DNA from: Candidatus Aenigmatarchaeota archaeon
GTDB lineage: Archaea > Aenigmatarchaeota > Aenigmatarchaeia > QMZP01 > QMZT01
Length of the DNA stretch: 64,000 nucleotides
Assembly: GCA_016932215.1 (NCBI GenBank)
Contig: JAFGDH010000016.1
Coordinates: forward strand, 1 to 64,000
Direction: 5' to 3'
Below are positions 50,210 through 58,447 of the stretch, one piece after another. The position numbers were made by a program, and so were the translations under genes. The notes below the pieces were generated by a model, which was not told the DNA's origin, did not search any database, and saw only the letters and a program-made list of their open reading frames with translations. Each line of letters starts with the position of its first letter. The stretch's first letter is position 1.

Positions 50210-51070
50210 ATGAACCTTAGTCTTTTTGGTAAGAAGAAAAAGAAACAGATGCCACCGCCCGGAATGGGCAGGCCTGCCGGACAGATGCCGGGCCGCGCCC
50301 CTCCGACTCACGAGGTGCAGGCTCTTTCTTCGAGAGGGGTTTCAGAACCGGACATAATCCGTACGCTCCGCAACGAGGGGTACAACACGATGGAGATAGA
50401 CCAGGCAATGAAGGAGGCCCTGCGTTCCAAGGTCTCCGGGCCTGAACAGGGCATGATGCAGCCGATGAGGAGGCCTATGCCTCCGCCGAGGGAACCGGAT
50501 CTTTCATACGGGCCCCCGGAAGAGATGGGAGAAAGGGAGAACCTCCCCGGGCCGATGGGGCCGCCGAGATTCCCTCCGCAGGAATTTGAAAACGACATGG
50601 GCATGGGACCCGGTGCCGACATGATGGGTTCCGACTTCGACAGGCCTTCGCCTCTCCCGTATGAGAACGAGGAACCTCTTGACCTGATAGAGGAGCCGAG
50701 GAGGAGGCCTGAAAGGGGTAAGCCTACCAGGGGCCATTCCGACAGGAAGGAGATAGAAGAGCTTGTCGAGGTGGTGGTGGACGAGAAGCTCAGGGAGCTC
50801 CAGCACAAGTTCAATTCCATAAACCACCAGTTCACCCAGATGAGCAGCAAGATAGACGTGATAAGCTCGGACATGCACAACATAAAGGAAGAGAAGAAGG
50901 GCGAGCTGAAGGACATAGAGGATAAGATCGATACCTACAAGCAGACCATTTCCGGGCTTTCCGGTAGGATAGAGAGCATGGAAAGGGCTTTGAAGGACTC
51001 TCTCACGCCCATGATGGAATCCATGAGATCGCTTTCCGAGACTATCCAGATGATGCGGGAGAAGGGATAG
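50210..51070 (+). CDS. Proline-rich linker protein with UBA-like and coiled-coil segments
   Basis: About 286 residues from ATG 50210. A basic start LFGKKKKKQ is followed by a three-helix, UBA-like segment (VQALSSRGVSEPDIIRTLRN, then NTMEIDQAMKEAL) at about residues 35-70, a long Pro/Gly/Met/Glu-rich disordered linker to residue 175, and a coiled coil (VVVDEKLRELQHKFNSINHQ onward) to the end. It is probably a scaffolding protein partnered with the upstream coiled-coil gene. Function unknown. Confidence 0.7.
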   Translation: MNLSLFGKKKKKQMPPPGMGRPAGQMPGRAPPTHEVQALSSRGVSEPDIIRTLRNEGYNTMEIDQAMKEALRSKVSGPEQGMMQPMRRPMPPPREPDLSYGPPEEMGERENLPGPMGPPRFPPQEFENDMGMGPGADMMGSDFDRPSPLPYENEEPLDLIEEPRRRPERGKPTRGHSDRKEIEELVEVVVDEKLRELQHKFNSINHQFTQMSSKIDVISSDMHNIKEEKKGELKDIEDKIDTYKQTISGLSGRIESMERALKDSLTPMMESMRSLSETIQMMREKG

Positions 51071-51099
51071 GTTATTTTTAATCCGCGTCAATTATGATT

Positions 51100-51498
51100 A
51101 TGGAGACTTCTGAAGTGGTCACGTGCTTCCTGGAGCACAGGGGAAAGATACTCGTTCTCAGGAGGGAGATGGTAAGCACCTACAAGGGAATGTGGGCCGC
51201 GGTTTCGGGTTACATCGAGGAAGGGGAAACCCCGGGGCAGACCGCCCTGAAGGAGATAAGGGAGGAGACCGGATTAAAAGAAAAGGACGTCACCCTCCTG
51301 AAGGAGGGGAAGACCTTCTCGGTCTCCGACAAGTCCATAGGCAAGGAATGGATCATCCACCCCTTCCTGTTCCGTTCGAGGAAGGATAAAATAAGGCTGG
51401 ACAAGGAGCACAAGAAATACGAGTGGATTGATCCTGACGAGCTCCAGAAATACGATACAGTGCCGGAGCTGGTCAGGTCTTACGAGATGGTCAAATAG
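51100..51498 (+). CDS. Nudix hydrolase
   Basis: 132 residues. The Nudix box is complete: GYIEEGETPGQTALKEIREE followed by TGL, with catalytic Glu residues and the fold opening VVTCFLEHRGKILVLRRE. Substrates in this superfamily are nucleoside diphosphates linked to another group; none can be assigned. ATG 51100 is preferred to ATG 51094. Confidence 0.92.
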   Translation: METSEVVTCFLEHRGKILVLRREMVSTYKGMWAAVSGYIEEGETPGQTALKEIREETGLKEKDVTLLKEGKTFSVSDKSIGKEWIIHPFLFRSRKDKIRLDKEHKKYEWIDPDELQKYDTVPELVRSYEMVK

Positions 51499-51528
51499 GC
51501 TTAAATTTTTTCGAAATATTGGTTTCTT

Positions 51529-51906
51529 ATGAAAAAGAAGTATGATTTCGAGGCACTACACCATGAATACCAGGTGCTTGGCATAGAAAAGATGATCTTT
51601 CAGGAGGAATACGAAAGGGTGGTTGAAATGCTGAAAATTGTCAGCGAAAGGGACAAGAGAATAACAATGACACTGGGCGCGCTTGCCCAGATATCCGCCG
51701 TCAGGATAGGAATGGAATATGGTGAATCAAGTATTTTTGCAGACCGGGAAGAATTCGAAATGGCAAAGGGAGGAATGGGCGACTGTTCCCCCGATGTGGC
51801 ATTCCTGGAAGACGAGAAAGGAATAATCCAGAACACCGGCGATCTGATCGATTTCATACCGGCGGACAATCCTGTCTTAAAATATGCCGAAACACTGCTC
51901 GAATGA
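51529..51906 (+). CDS. Hypothetical protein
   Basis: 125 residues: a helical N-terminal half (HHEYQVLGIEKMIFQEEYER, then ERDKRITMTLGALAQI) and an acidic C-terminal half. No motif recognised. It follows Nudix by 30 bases in the same direction and ends 3 bases before a convergent gene. Confidence 0.6.
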   Translation: MKKKYDFEALHHEYQVLGIEKMIFQEEYERVVEMLKIVSERDKRITMTLGALAQISAVRIGMEYGESSIFADREEFEMAKGGMGDCSPDVAFLEDEKGIIQNTGDLIDFIPADNPVLKYAETLLE

Positions 51907-51908
51907 CC

Positions 51909-52808
51909 CTATTTGTTCTTCAGAAGAAGCTTCACCCTGTTCGTCCTGCCGAGATGCTCTATCTCGACTACCCCCCGTTCCTTCAGGTTCTTCATGATCC
52001 TGGAGACCTTCGCCTTCGAGAAGTCCGTCTCGCGGACGACGACCTTCTGGTTGACCGCCCCGTTCTTGTCCATCAGTATGTCCACCACCCTCTTCTCGTC
52101 GCCCTTCAGGATGGGCATTATCACCCTGACCGACGCCTTCCTCGTGGACTTCATGTAGAACACGCCAAGCGATACTATTATTATCACGGCCAGAACTACC
52201 ATCGCGGCTATATTATACACGGATGCGAAGCTCAGCGGTTTCTGGTATGATATGGAAAAGTGGAGGTCGTCCCCGGATATCACGTTCTCCTTCTCCCAGA
52301 GTATTATGATCCTCTTCCCGTCGGTTATCGTCTTCCCGTACTTGGGGGAAAAGGACCCCTCGAGGTCATTCAGTGAGGCGGTCTGGGGAAGGTAGACCGA
52401 ATTGGAGAACCTCCTGACGAAATAATCCATCGGGTAGTTGACATTGAACTCGTATCCGTTATCTCCCACCTCCACCTCGTTCTCGCTGCCGAACTCGAAT
52501 GTGAACTGGCTCTTCTTTTCCTCGTCCGGGGTGATCTTGCATTCTATCGCGGAACGGTCGGACTGGGATATGCCGCAAAGTACTGACTTATGGTTCGATT
52601 CGAAGGTCAGTCTCGTGATCTCGCTGCCGTACGTATAGACGAAGTCGGTGACCGACTCGTTGAAGATCAGGATGACCGTGTTCTCGATGTTGTTGTCCTC
52701 CAGAACCCGGCTCTCTATGCCGTAATATTCCAGCTCCAGCCCGGACACCATACCGGGCAGCAGTAATGCCAAAACAGCTGCAAAAACCACGACCCTGACA
52801 ACAGACAT
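51909..52808 (-). CDS. Membrane-bound winged-helix transcription regulator
   Basis: About 299 residues from ATG 52808. Signal or first membrane segment VVRVVVFAAVLALLLPGMVSG, an external beta-rich domain (about residues 22-205), membrane segment VYNIAAMVVLAVIIIVSLGVFYM, then a cytosolic winged helix with KRVVDILMDKNGAVNQ, DFSKAKVSRIMKNLKERG and a basic end. It may pass an external signal directly to DNA. A palindromic TATTTAAATA box at 52828-52837 gives a leaderless start; an operator-like repeat lies just upstream. Confidence 0.82.
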   Translation of the reverse strand: MSVVRVVVFAAVLALLLPGMVSGLELEYYGIESRVLEDNNIENTVILIFNESVTDFVYTYGSEITRLTFESNHKSVLCGISQSDRSAIECKITPDEEKKSQFTFEFGSENEVEVGDNGYEFNVNYPMDYFVRRFSNSVYLPQTASLNDLEGSFSPKYGKTITDGKRIIILWEKENVISGDDLHFSISYQKPLSFASVYNIAAMVVLAVIIIVSLGVFYMKSTRKASVRVIMPILKGDEKRVVDILMDKNGAVNQKVVVRETDFSKAKVSRIMKNLKERGVVEIEHLGRTNRVKLLLKNK

Positions 52809-52827
52809 AATAAAGAATTGATGACCG

Positions 52828-52837
52828 TATTTAAATA
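52828..52837 (-). promoter_or_regulatory. TATA box of the membrane wHTH gene
   Basis: TATTTAAATA is palindromic and centred 24-25 bases before ATG 52808. Confidence 0.6.
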
Positions 52838-52846
52838 AAAATGAGA

Positions 52847-52890
52847 CTGTTTCATTCGAAAGTGAAACAATCGGAAACGGAATGAAACAG
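52847..52890. promoter_or_regulatory. Operator-like inverted repeat in a divergent promoter region
   Basis: Ten-base perfect arms CTGTTTCATT (52847-52856) and AATGAAACAG (52881-52890). Inside are TGAAAC (52863-52868) and GGAAAC (52873-52878), so the GAAAC half-site occurs several times. It lies between the membrane wHTH gene and the 52970 gene and is a natural target for that regulator. Confidence 0.6.
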
Positions 52891-52969
52891 TTGCATACTG
52901 GTTTTCTGGGAAATGGTGCGCTTAAAAAAATAATCGTCAAAATTATCTAATCGGAATAAAGGTGTGGAA

Positions 52970-53842
52970 ATGTTTGACGATGATTTTGGGTACCGAGAAA
53001 GCAGATTCCCTTTCAGTGAAGGGCATGAATTCACGATGGAATTCGTCGGAAATGCGATCGGTAGTGAACACAAGGAACAGCCATTCGGATGGTGCCAAAA
53101 AGTAAGGATGATAGTGGACGACCGCTGGAAGGATGATGCGATAAACGTCTATCCGGGTGAGATTGCGACTGTGAGAGTTACCGGCCTCGATCACAACCAT
53201 GCCCATGTCAGCGTGCTTGAAAATCACGGCCCTTTTCTAGATAAATTTACAGACACTAACAGGACTGTCAAGATAACCGGAATGAGCAATGTAGATGCGA
53301 GGGATGCAGTCAGCGATCCGAGATACAAAAAAGGAGGCATAGTCGGCGTGCCCGTTGTTATCGAAAAATGCAAATATTTTAAACCTTCATGGGAAGATAT
53401 GGAACCCTCTTTCAGGGAGGCGGACGTTGTGATTCAGAGATACACGAAAGGCAAGCACGGATACATAATGTTCTCCAAGCCGGCAAGTTACGAGGAGGAC
53501 CTGCCAAGGAAGCCAAAAGAAGACATATTCTTCTCTACATTTTACAGCTTTTTTGGCGGTCTGGATTTCGACAGGCTTCATGAAAAAATAACCGGGGTTC
53601 CGAAAAGAAATCCTCCCGGCATAGTATTATTCATCGATCCAGAAGGGGACAAGAAGATACTTTTCAGGACTTCGGAGCAGGACCTGTCGGATTATGACAT
53701 GGGGAACGCGATCCTTTATTTCATGGACAGGCTGAGGGACGATACCTTCCCGCTGGCTCTTATGGGCTACAGGTCTGAAGACGAATTCCAGGAAGCTGCC
53801 AGAGAATACGGTAAAAACCCCATAAGGCTGCTTACAAGATAA
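52970..53842 (+). CDS. Hypothetical protein beside membrane regulator
   Basis: 290 residues. ATG 52970 has GGTGT with the standard four-base spacing; ATG 52964 overlaps it and is rejected. N-terminal region FGYRESRFPFSEGHEFTMEF and a beta-rich middle (INVYPGEIATVRVTGLDHNH) recall a TRAM/OB-like barrel, but not convincingly. The C-terminal half contains IVLFIDPEGDKKILFRTSEQ. No family assigned. It is divergent from the membrane regulator and may be its target. Confidence 0.6.
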   Translation: MFDDDFGYRESRFPFSEGHEFTMEFVGNAIGSEHKEQPFGWCQKVRMIVDDRWKDDAINVYPGEIATVRVTGLDHNHAHVSVLENHGPFLDKFTDTNRTVKITGMSNVDARDAVSDPRYKKGGIVGVPVVIEKCKYFKPSWEDMEPSFREADVVIQRYTKGKHGYIMFSKPASYEEDLPRKPKEDIFFSTFYSFFGGLDFDRLHEKITGVPKRNPPGIVLFIDPEGDKKILFRTSEQDLSDYDMGNAILYFMDRLRDDTFPLALMGYRSEDEFQEAAREYGKNPIRLLTR

Positions 53843-53895
53843 TTTTTCAACCATAAACAAAGAAAACGAATGAATTAAAGTAAATTAGATAAACA

Positions 53896-54147
53896 TTACA
53901 AGCTTCTCGACATCGCCACGTTCTCGCACGACTGCACCTCAGGAATGTCGTTCAGCTCCTTTTCGAGCTTGTCGAGAACGCCCTCTCCGTCCGGGATTAT
54001 CTTGGTGAACTTGAACGCCATCAGACCGAACGCTACCGGCTCCTCTTCGAGCCTGTTCGGCTTAAGAGCTTCCAGCTTCTCACGAAGGGACGAGAACTGG
54101 TCCATGTTCTCCGGTATTATCTTGTATACCAATATGACTTCTCCCAT
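53896..54147 (-). CDS. ef1b: Elongation factor 1-beta (aEF-1B)
   Basis: Nucleotide exchange factor for aEF-1A. 83 residues, alpha-beta sandwich typical of archaeal aEF-1beta: EVILVYKIIPENMDQF, VAFGLMAFKFTKIIPDGEGV and the C-terminal EVQSCENVAMSRSL. It follows a 52-residue zinc ribbon by 9 bases; that pairing is common in archaea. Confidence 0.95.
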   Translation of the reverse strand: MGEVILVYKIIPENMDQFSSLREKLEALKPNRLEEEPVAFGLMAFKFTKIIPDGEGVLDKLEKELNDIPEVQSCENVAMSRSL

Positions 54148-54156
54148 GTCATCGCC

Positions 54157-54315
54157 TCATGGCCCGATGAAGCCGCAGGACTTGCATTTGTACGTGTTGA
54201 CCATCTTCCTGCACTTCTCGCACCTTACAATGTTCTCCTTCCCGCAGGAAGGGCACGGGAACTCGACCCAGTTCTGGCTGGAACCGATGTTCACTCCGCA
54301 GCTTGAGCATTTCAT
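54157..54315 (-). CDS. Small four-CxxC zinc-ribbon protein (HVO_2753-like)
   Basis: 52 residues with four CxxC knuckles: KCSSCG, PCPSCGK, RCEKCRK and KCKSCGF, enough for two zinc sites. Similar very small proteins encoded next to aEF-1beta are widespread in archaea (HVO_2753 type). ATG 54315; stop 54157-54159. Confidence 0.88.
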   Translation of the reverse strand: MKCSSCGVNIGSSQNWVEFPCPSCGKENIVRCEKCRKMVNTYKCKSCGFIGP

Positions 54316-54442
54316 ATTATATCACCGATACTCCATTTTCGAAAGACGGATTGTTACATTCAGCATGTGCCGTCATGCCAATTATCAATATTATTAATAA
54401 CAGGTATTTAAATGTGACTGGAATACTCCCGGCTTTGGTAAT

Positions 54443-54450
54443 GTTTATAA
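54443..54450 (+). promoter_or_regulatory. TATA box of the VIT1-like gene
   Basis: TTTATAAT is centred about 26 bases before ATG 54473, predicting a leaderless message. A second TATTTAAAT lies further upstream near 54408. Confidence 0.5.
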
Positions 54451-54472
54451 TGAGTCCTGTCAATCTTAAACC

Positions 54473-55360
54473 ATGGTTGTATCCATTGACAATAAAACTA
54501 AAAAGAAGATCCTTAAATTCCAGCAGAACGAGATAAACGAGCATCACATATACGAGAAGCTTTCCGCTTCGTTAAGGGACGAGCACAACAGGAACATCCT
54601 GAAGCATATCTCCGCTGACGAGCTCAGGCACTACAACATATGGAAGAAATACACAGGGAAAGACCTTAACCCTTCAGGACTGATCGTCTGGAAATACTGC
54701 CTGATATCGAGACTGCTGGGCATGACCTTCGGGCTCAAGCTGATGGAGAACGGGGAGGAGGAGGCGCAGGAATCTTACGACAAGATATCCGAAAAGGTGC
54801 CCGAAGCGGCCAGGATAAAGGCCGAGGAGGACGGGCACGAGAAAAAGCTCCTGGACATGATAAACGAGGAGAAGCTCAAATACGTAGGATCCATCGTCCT
54901 CGGGCTCAACGACGCCCTCGTCGAGCTGACGGGAGCGCTTGCCGGGTTCACATTCGCCTTCCAGAATTCCGGCATAATCGCCCTCGCCGGCCTCATAACC
55001 GGGGTGGCAGCTTCCCTTTCCATGGGGGCATCGGAATACCTCTCCACCAAGTCGGAAGGCAGCGAAAACGAGGAGAAAAGCCCGGCGAAGGCATCCTTCT
55101 ACACCTCTCTCGCCTACATATTCACCGTGGTTTTCCTCATACTGCCCTTCTTCATTCTGACGAACGTCTACGTGGCCCTCGGAACGACCCTTGCAAACGC
55201 CATAATAGTGATATTCATTTTCACCTTCTACATCTCAGTGGCCAAGGACCTGAATTTCAGGAGAAGGTTCGCCGAGATGGCGCTAATCAGCATAGGCGTC
55301 GCAGCCCTCACCTTCGCCATAGGATTCCTGATAAGGGTGTTCTTCGGCATAGAGATATGA
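54473..55360 (+). CDS. VIT1/CCC1-type metal transporter with ferritin-like domain
   Basis: 295 residues. The N-terminal half (to about 140) is a ferritin-like helical domain with metal-type ligands in QQNEINEHHIYEKL, ADELRHYNIWKKYTG and EEDGHEKKLL. The C-terminal half has five membrane segments, opening with VLGLNDALVELTGALAGFTFA and ASLSMGASEYLSTKSE as in CCC1/VIT1 Fe2+/Mn2+ transporters. It probably exports or stores iron or manganese. Confidence 0.92.
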   Translation: MVVSIDNKTKKKILKFQQNEINEHHIYEKLSASLRDEHNRNILKHISADELRHYNIWKKYTGKDLNPSGLIVWKYCLISRLLGMTFGLKLMENGEEEAQESYDKISEKVPEAARIKAEEDGHEKKLLDMINEEKLKYVGSIVLGLNDALVELTGALAGFTFAFQNSGIIALAGLITGVAASLSMGASEYLSTKSEGSENEEKSPAKASFYTSLAYIFTVVFLILPFFILTNVYVALGTTLANAIIVIFIFTFYISVAKDLNFRRRFAEMALISIGVAALTFAIGFLIRVFFGIEI

Positions 55361-55421
55361 GAATGCCCAGGAAACCGGTTTCAGGTATAAAAAACTTACA
55401 CAGAAGATTAAACCGATAAAC

Positions 55422-55622
55422 ATGAAATTCAGGTATTCCGGGGAAACCGATGGAATAAACGTAAGTCTGGTTATTAATCTGGCATTATCCGGTTATGGCG
55501 CTGATCCGGTTCCAGGTAAAGGAAACGTATATGAAGTTGAAAAAATTACCGGGAAATCAGATTCTGGTGATATTGAGTTTCTGAGGAAATCCGGCCTCAC
55601 TCCAGTCGAGTTGAAAGAATAA
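55422..55622 (+). CDS. Small hypothetical protein
   Basis: 66 residues from ATG 55422: a beta-type start KFRYSGETDGINVSLVINLAL and a charged end. No motif. Separate from neighbours by about 50 bases on each side. Confidence 0.5.
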   Translation: MKFRYSGETDGINVSLVINLALSGYGADPVPGKGNVYEVEKITGKSDSGDIEFLRKSGLTPVELKE

Positions 55623-55670
55623 ACAAAATACCCTGATTTTTATAAATCACCAAACCAAAAAATTACTGTT

Positions 55671-56951
55671 ATGAATGCGAACGCGTGCTTCGGGGTGATT
55701 TTGGCTCTTCTCGCGGCTTCACTGATTTTAGCCCCACCGGTCCTCGCGAAGGAAACGGTTAACATAAACTTCCTGGCCATAGAATCCGACGCCGATTACT
55801 ACATCGTGACCGCTGGGCCGACCGTACTCTCATTCGAAATCGACGGGACCAAAGCGAAGGTCGTCAAGATGGAAGACTCGGGAGGGGAAATATATTCAAG
55901 ATACTACACAGAGAAGCTCCAGGGCTCCTCTCTTACTATATCCCACGGGGAAACCAACGATTCCGTCTTCACCCCGTTGACAATCAACATAAACGAGAAC
56001 CTGTACAAGGGAGACTGTGCTGATACGGACGGGATAAACTTCTACGAAAAGGGTTCCGTCACAAGCGACGGAACAACGAATGAGGACGAGTGCGATTCCC
56101 AGTGGAACGTAAAAGAATACAACTGCTTCGGGGATCCAATCATATTCGAATGCCCTAACGGCTGCATGCACGGCACCTGCCTGGTGGGGACGGACGCATG
56201 CGAGGACTCCGACCACGGGAAGGAGTATTATTTCAAAGGCACGCTCACCAGCGGACCCACAAACGTGGTCAGCGACTACTGCGACGAGGACGGCGACCTT
56301 ATCGAGCACTACTGCTTCAAGCTCGCGGGACACGCCTTCGAAGCGTACGAATGCCCGAACGGGTGCGAGGACGGGAAATGCGTGAAAAGCGGATGCACCG
56401 ACTCCGACGGGGGGAAGGATTATTTCACGAAAGGGACGGTCACCAACGGCATCACGGTCCTGACCGACTACTGCATGACAAAATACGATCTCAAGGAATA
56501 CTCGTGCATGACCGCCAGCAGCCACAAGTCCGTCGTATATACGTGCCCGAAGGGATGCCTGGAAGGGGCGTGCAAGACCGGCGAAGCGCCACCACCAGAA
56601 CCAACGCCGGAACCTAATATAACCTGCGTTGATTCAGACCAGGGAAAAAACTTCCAGACCAGGGGAACGGTGACCATAGGAAACTCCACCTACGAGGACA
56701 TATGCGAAAATAACGTTCTGAAAGAATACGAATGCAAAAACAGCACTACCAAGTCAACCTCTTTATACCAGTGCCCCTACGGCTGCGAGCAGGGGAGATG
56801 CAAGGACAAACCAGCGGAGCCGCCCGCGAATGAAACAGATGACCAGACGGATGATACGCCAGGCGATGAGACACCTGAACCGGCACCGGCCCCCCAGAAG
56901 AACTTCATCGAGCTGTTTTTTGAATGGCTGGCCAGTTTGTTCGGCTGTTGA
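55671..56951 (+). CDS. Secreted surface protein with four six-cysteine repeats
   Basis: 426 residues. Signal peptide CFGVILALLAASLILAPPVLA. After about 85 residues come four modules of about 55-65 residues (roughly 105-165, 166-231, 232-295 and 310-373). Each has six Cys in the order C-D-x-D...[D/E]xC...EYxC...Y/FxCP.GC..G.C, after a G[S/T][V/L]T turn. A Pro/Glu/Thr linker splits repeats 3 and 4, and the end NFIELFFEWLASLFGC may anchor it. Such repeats are common in DPANN surface proteins, to my recollection. Confidence 0.85.
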   Translation: MNANACFGVILALLAASLILAPPVLAKETVNINFLAIESDADYYIVTAGPTVLSFEIDGTKAKVVKMEDSGGEIYSRYYTEKLQGSSLTISHGETNDSVFTPLTININENLYKGDCADTDGINFYEKGSVTSDGTTNEDECDSQWNVKEYNCFGDPIIFECPNGCMHGTCLVGTDACEDSDHGKEYYFKGTLTSGPTNVVSDYCDEDGDLIEHYCFKLAGHAFEAYECPNGCEDGKCVKSGCTDSDGGKDYFTKGTVTNGITVLTDYCMTKYDLKEYSCMTASSHKSVVYTCPKGCLEGACKTGEAPPPEPTPEPNITCVDSDQGKNFQTRGTVTIGNSTYEDICENNVLKEYECKNSTTKSTSLYQCPYGCEQGRCKDKPAEPPANETDDQTDDTPGDETPEPAPAPQKNFIELFFEWLASLFGC

Positions 56952-57019
56952 TACGGCACAACCATACAAATTTAAACCCAGTAACGAATTCTGAAACAAA
57001 TGATTTTTTCGGGGTTAAA

Positions 57020-57073
57020 ATGTCCAGAAATTTCGGCGTTTGCATAAGATGCGGCAAAACTTTTTATGAGTGA
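57020..57073 (+). pseudogene. Truncated duplicate of the 5' end of the zinc-ribbon gene at 58188
   Basis: A 17-codon remnant, MSRNFGVCIRCGKTFYE, ends in TGA. A block of 28 bases (57032-57059) is identical to 58200-58227 in the intact zinc-ribbon gene, and the flanking start region is about 80% similar (GGTTAAaATG versus GGTTAAtATG). The toxin-antitoxin pair lies exactly between the two copies. Confidence 0.75.
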
Positions 57074-57082
57074 ATTGGCAGT

Positions 57083-57682
57083 ATGAAAGAAAAACATTTA
57101 AATATAACTGATTTATATAAAAGTCATATGACACCAATAAAAATCAATTACTCTTATGAAGTCCTGTTGTTCTTGTTAAAAAAGGACATGCATGGAAGAG
57201 AGCTCGCAAAAGAACTGAAAACTTCGCTTACAAGGGTGCAGTCAGTATTAACGGAGCTTAGAAGCATAAATGTTTTAGACTATAAAATCGAGGGAAAAAA
57301 TCATATTCATTTCATCAAAAAAAACCTGATATCAAAATCTTTCATCTTAAACGCAGAAAACTACAAACTAGCAAAAATACTAAACAAACATCCGGAACTT
57401 GAACCAATAGTTCAGGACATAATTAAAAAAAGCAAATGCTGTTTAATACTCTTATTCGGAAGTTATGCAAAAGGCACGGAAAAAAAAGACAGCGACATCG
57501 ACATCTATATCGAAACAACCAATTCAAAAATAAAACAGGATGTTGAGAAAATCTATGACACGATAAGCGTAAAGATCGGAAATTTTAATCCGGATGATTT
57601 GTTAATGAAGGAAATCATAAAAAATCATGCAATAATCACCGGAGGGGAAGATTACTATGAAAAAATCAGTTTTTTTGAATAA
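57083..57682 (+). CDS. HTH plus minimal nucleotidyltransferase (MNT) antitoxin
   Basis: 199 residues. The N-terminal winged helix (about 22-85, LLKKDMHGRELAKELKTSLT recognition region) is followed by a minimal nucleotidyltransferase with FGSYAKGTEKKDSDIDIYIE, the GSx(10)DxD signature. In known MNT/HEPN systems this protein AMPylates and neutralises the HEPN RNase. It overlaps the HEPN gene by 26 bases. The region is AT-rich relative to its surroundings. Confidence 0.88.
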   Translation: MKEKHLNITDLYKSHMTPIKINYSYEVLLFLLKKDMHGRELAKELKTSLTRVQSVLTELRSINVLDYKIEGKNHIHFIKKNLISKSFILNAENYKLAKILNKHPELEPIVQDIIKKSKCCLILLFGSYAKGTEKKDSDIDIYIETTNSKIKQDVEKIYDTISVKIGNFNPDDLLMKEIIKNHAIITGGEDYYEKISFFE

Positions 57683-58142
57683 ACTGAAAGCCAAAGAATC
57701 TTTAAAACTTGTAGAACCCTCTGAAGAAATATCAAAATCTTATCTGATAAAAAGCGACAAATGCATTCGGGTTGCAAGACTGGCATACGAAGCTGGAATA
57801 TATGAGAATGCAGTGTCTGAAGCATACTATTCAATATATGACACCGTAATGTCTTTATTTTTCAAATGCGGGATAAAATGCGAAAACCATTCGGGAGCGG
57901 TTATCCTGACAAAAGAGCTTTTCAAGCTGGAAAGCCTTTACTTGATATTTTCAGAATTTAAAAAAAACAGGATAGACAACCAGTATTATATTCCAATAAT
58001 CGACACGGAACCAATAAACAAAGAAAAGTGCAGCGAGAGAATAAAAACAGCACAAAAATTTAATGCGGAATTGAGAGCTTATTCCGGAAAAATAACAAAT
58101 CAGGAAATAAACGATATAAGGAAAAAATTCGAGGAGATTTAA
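57657..58142 (+). CDS. HEPN-domain toxin
   Basis: 161 residues, all helical. SYLIKSDKCIRVARLAYEAG and ENAVSEAYYSIYDTVMSLFF are the standard HEPN helices 1 and 2. Where related HEPN RNases carry RxxADY or Rx4-6H, this one has KNRIDNQYY, so the RNase motif may be altered. The partner MNT gene is directly upstream and overlapping, which supports the toxin-antitoxin assignment. Confidence 0.82.
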   Translation: MKKSVFLNKLKAKESLKLVEPSEEISKSYLIKSDKCIRVARLAYEAGIYENAVSEAYYSIYDTVMSLFFKCGIKCENHSGAVILTKELFKLESLYLIFSEFKKNRIDNQYYIPIIDTEPINKEKCSERIKTAQKFNAELRAYSGKITNQEINDIRKKFEEI

Positions 58143-58187
58143 AGCCAATTAATAATTTTCAGAGGAGTGATCAGTTTCGAGGTTAAT

Positions 58188-58391
58188 ATGCCCAAAAAAT
58201 TCGGCGTTTGCATAAGATGCGGCAAAAAAATCAGGCTTGACATCAGATTTCCTTACTGCAAGAAATGTTATAACCTCTGGAGCAGGTTCGGGAACAGGAA
58301 TTTCCAGGAGAAGAAATGCCATGTCTGCGGAAAGAGCTTCAAATCAACCGTAAACAGGCCCTGCTGCTATGAATGCCGCAAGAAGGGATGA
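58188..58391 (+). CDS. Small zinc-ribbon protein (intact copy)
   Basis: 67 residues with CIRCGKK, YCKKCYNLW, KCHVCGKSF and CCYECRKKG knuckles, probably two zinc sites, and basic throughout. ATG 58188 is preferred. Its first 14 codons also occur as a truncated copy at 57020-57073, on the other side of the MNT/HEPN pair. RNA or DNA binding is likely; no specific role known. Confidence 0.75.
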   Translation: MPKKFGVCIRCGKKIRLDIRFPYCKKCYNLWSRFGNRNFQEKKCHVCGKSFKSTVNRPCCYECRKKG

Positions 58392-58447
58392 AATGGTCTG
58401 ATAATGAACGCAATGATTTTAAACCGGACTGAAACCAAATAATATAC

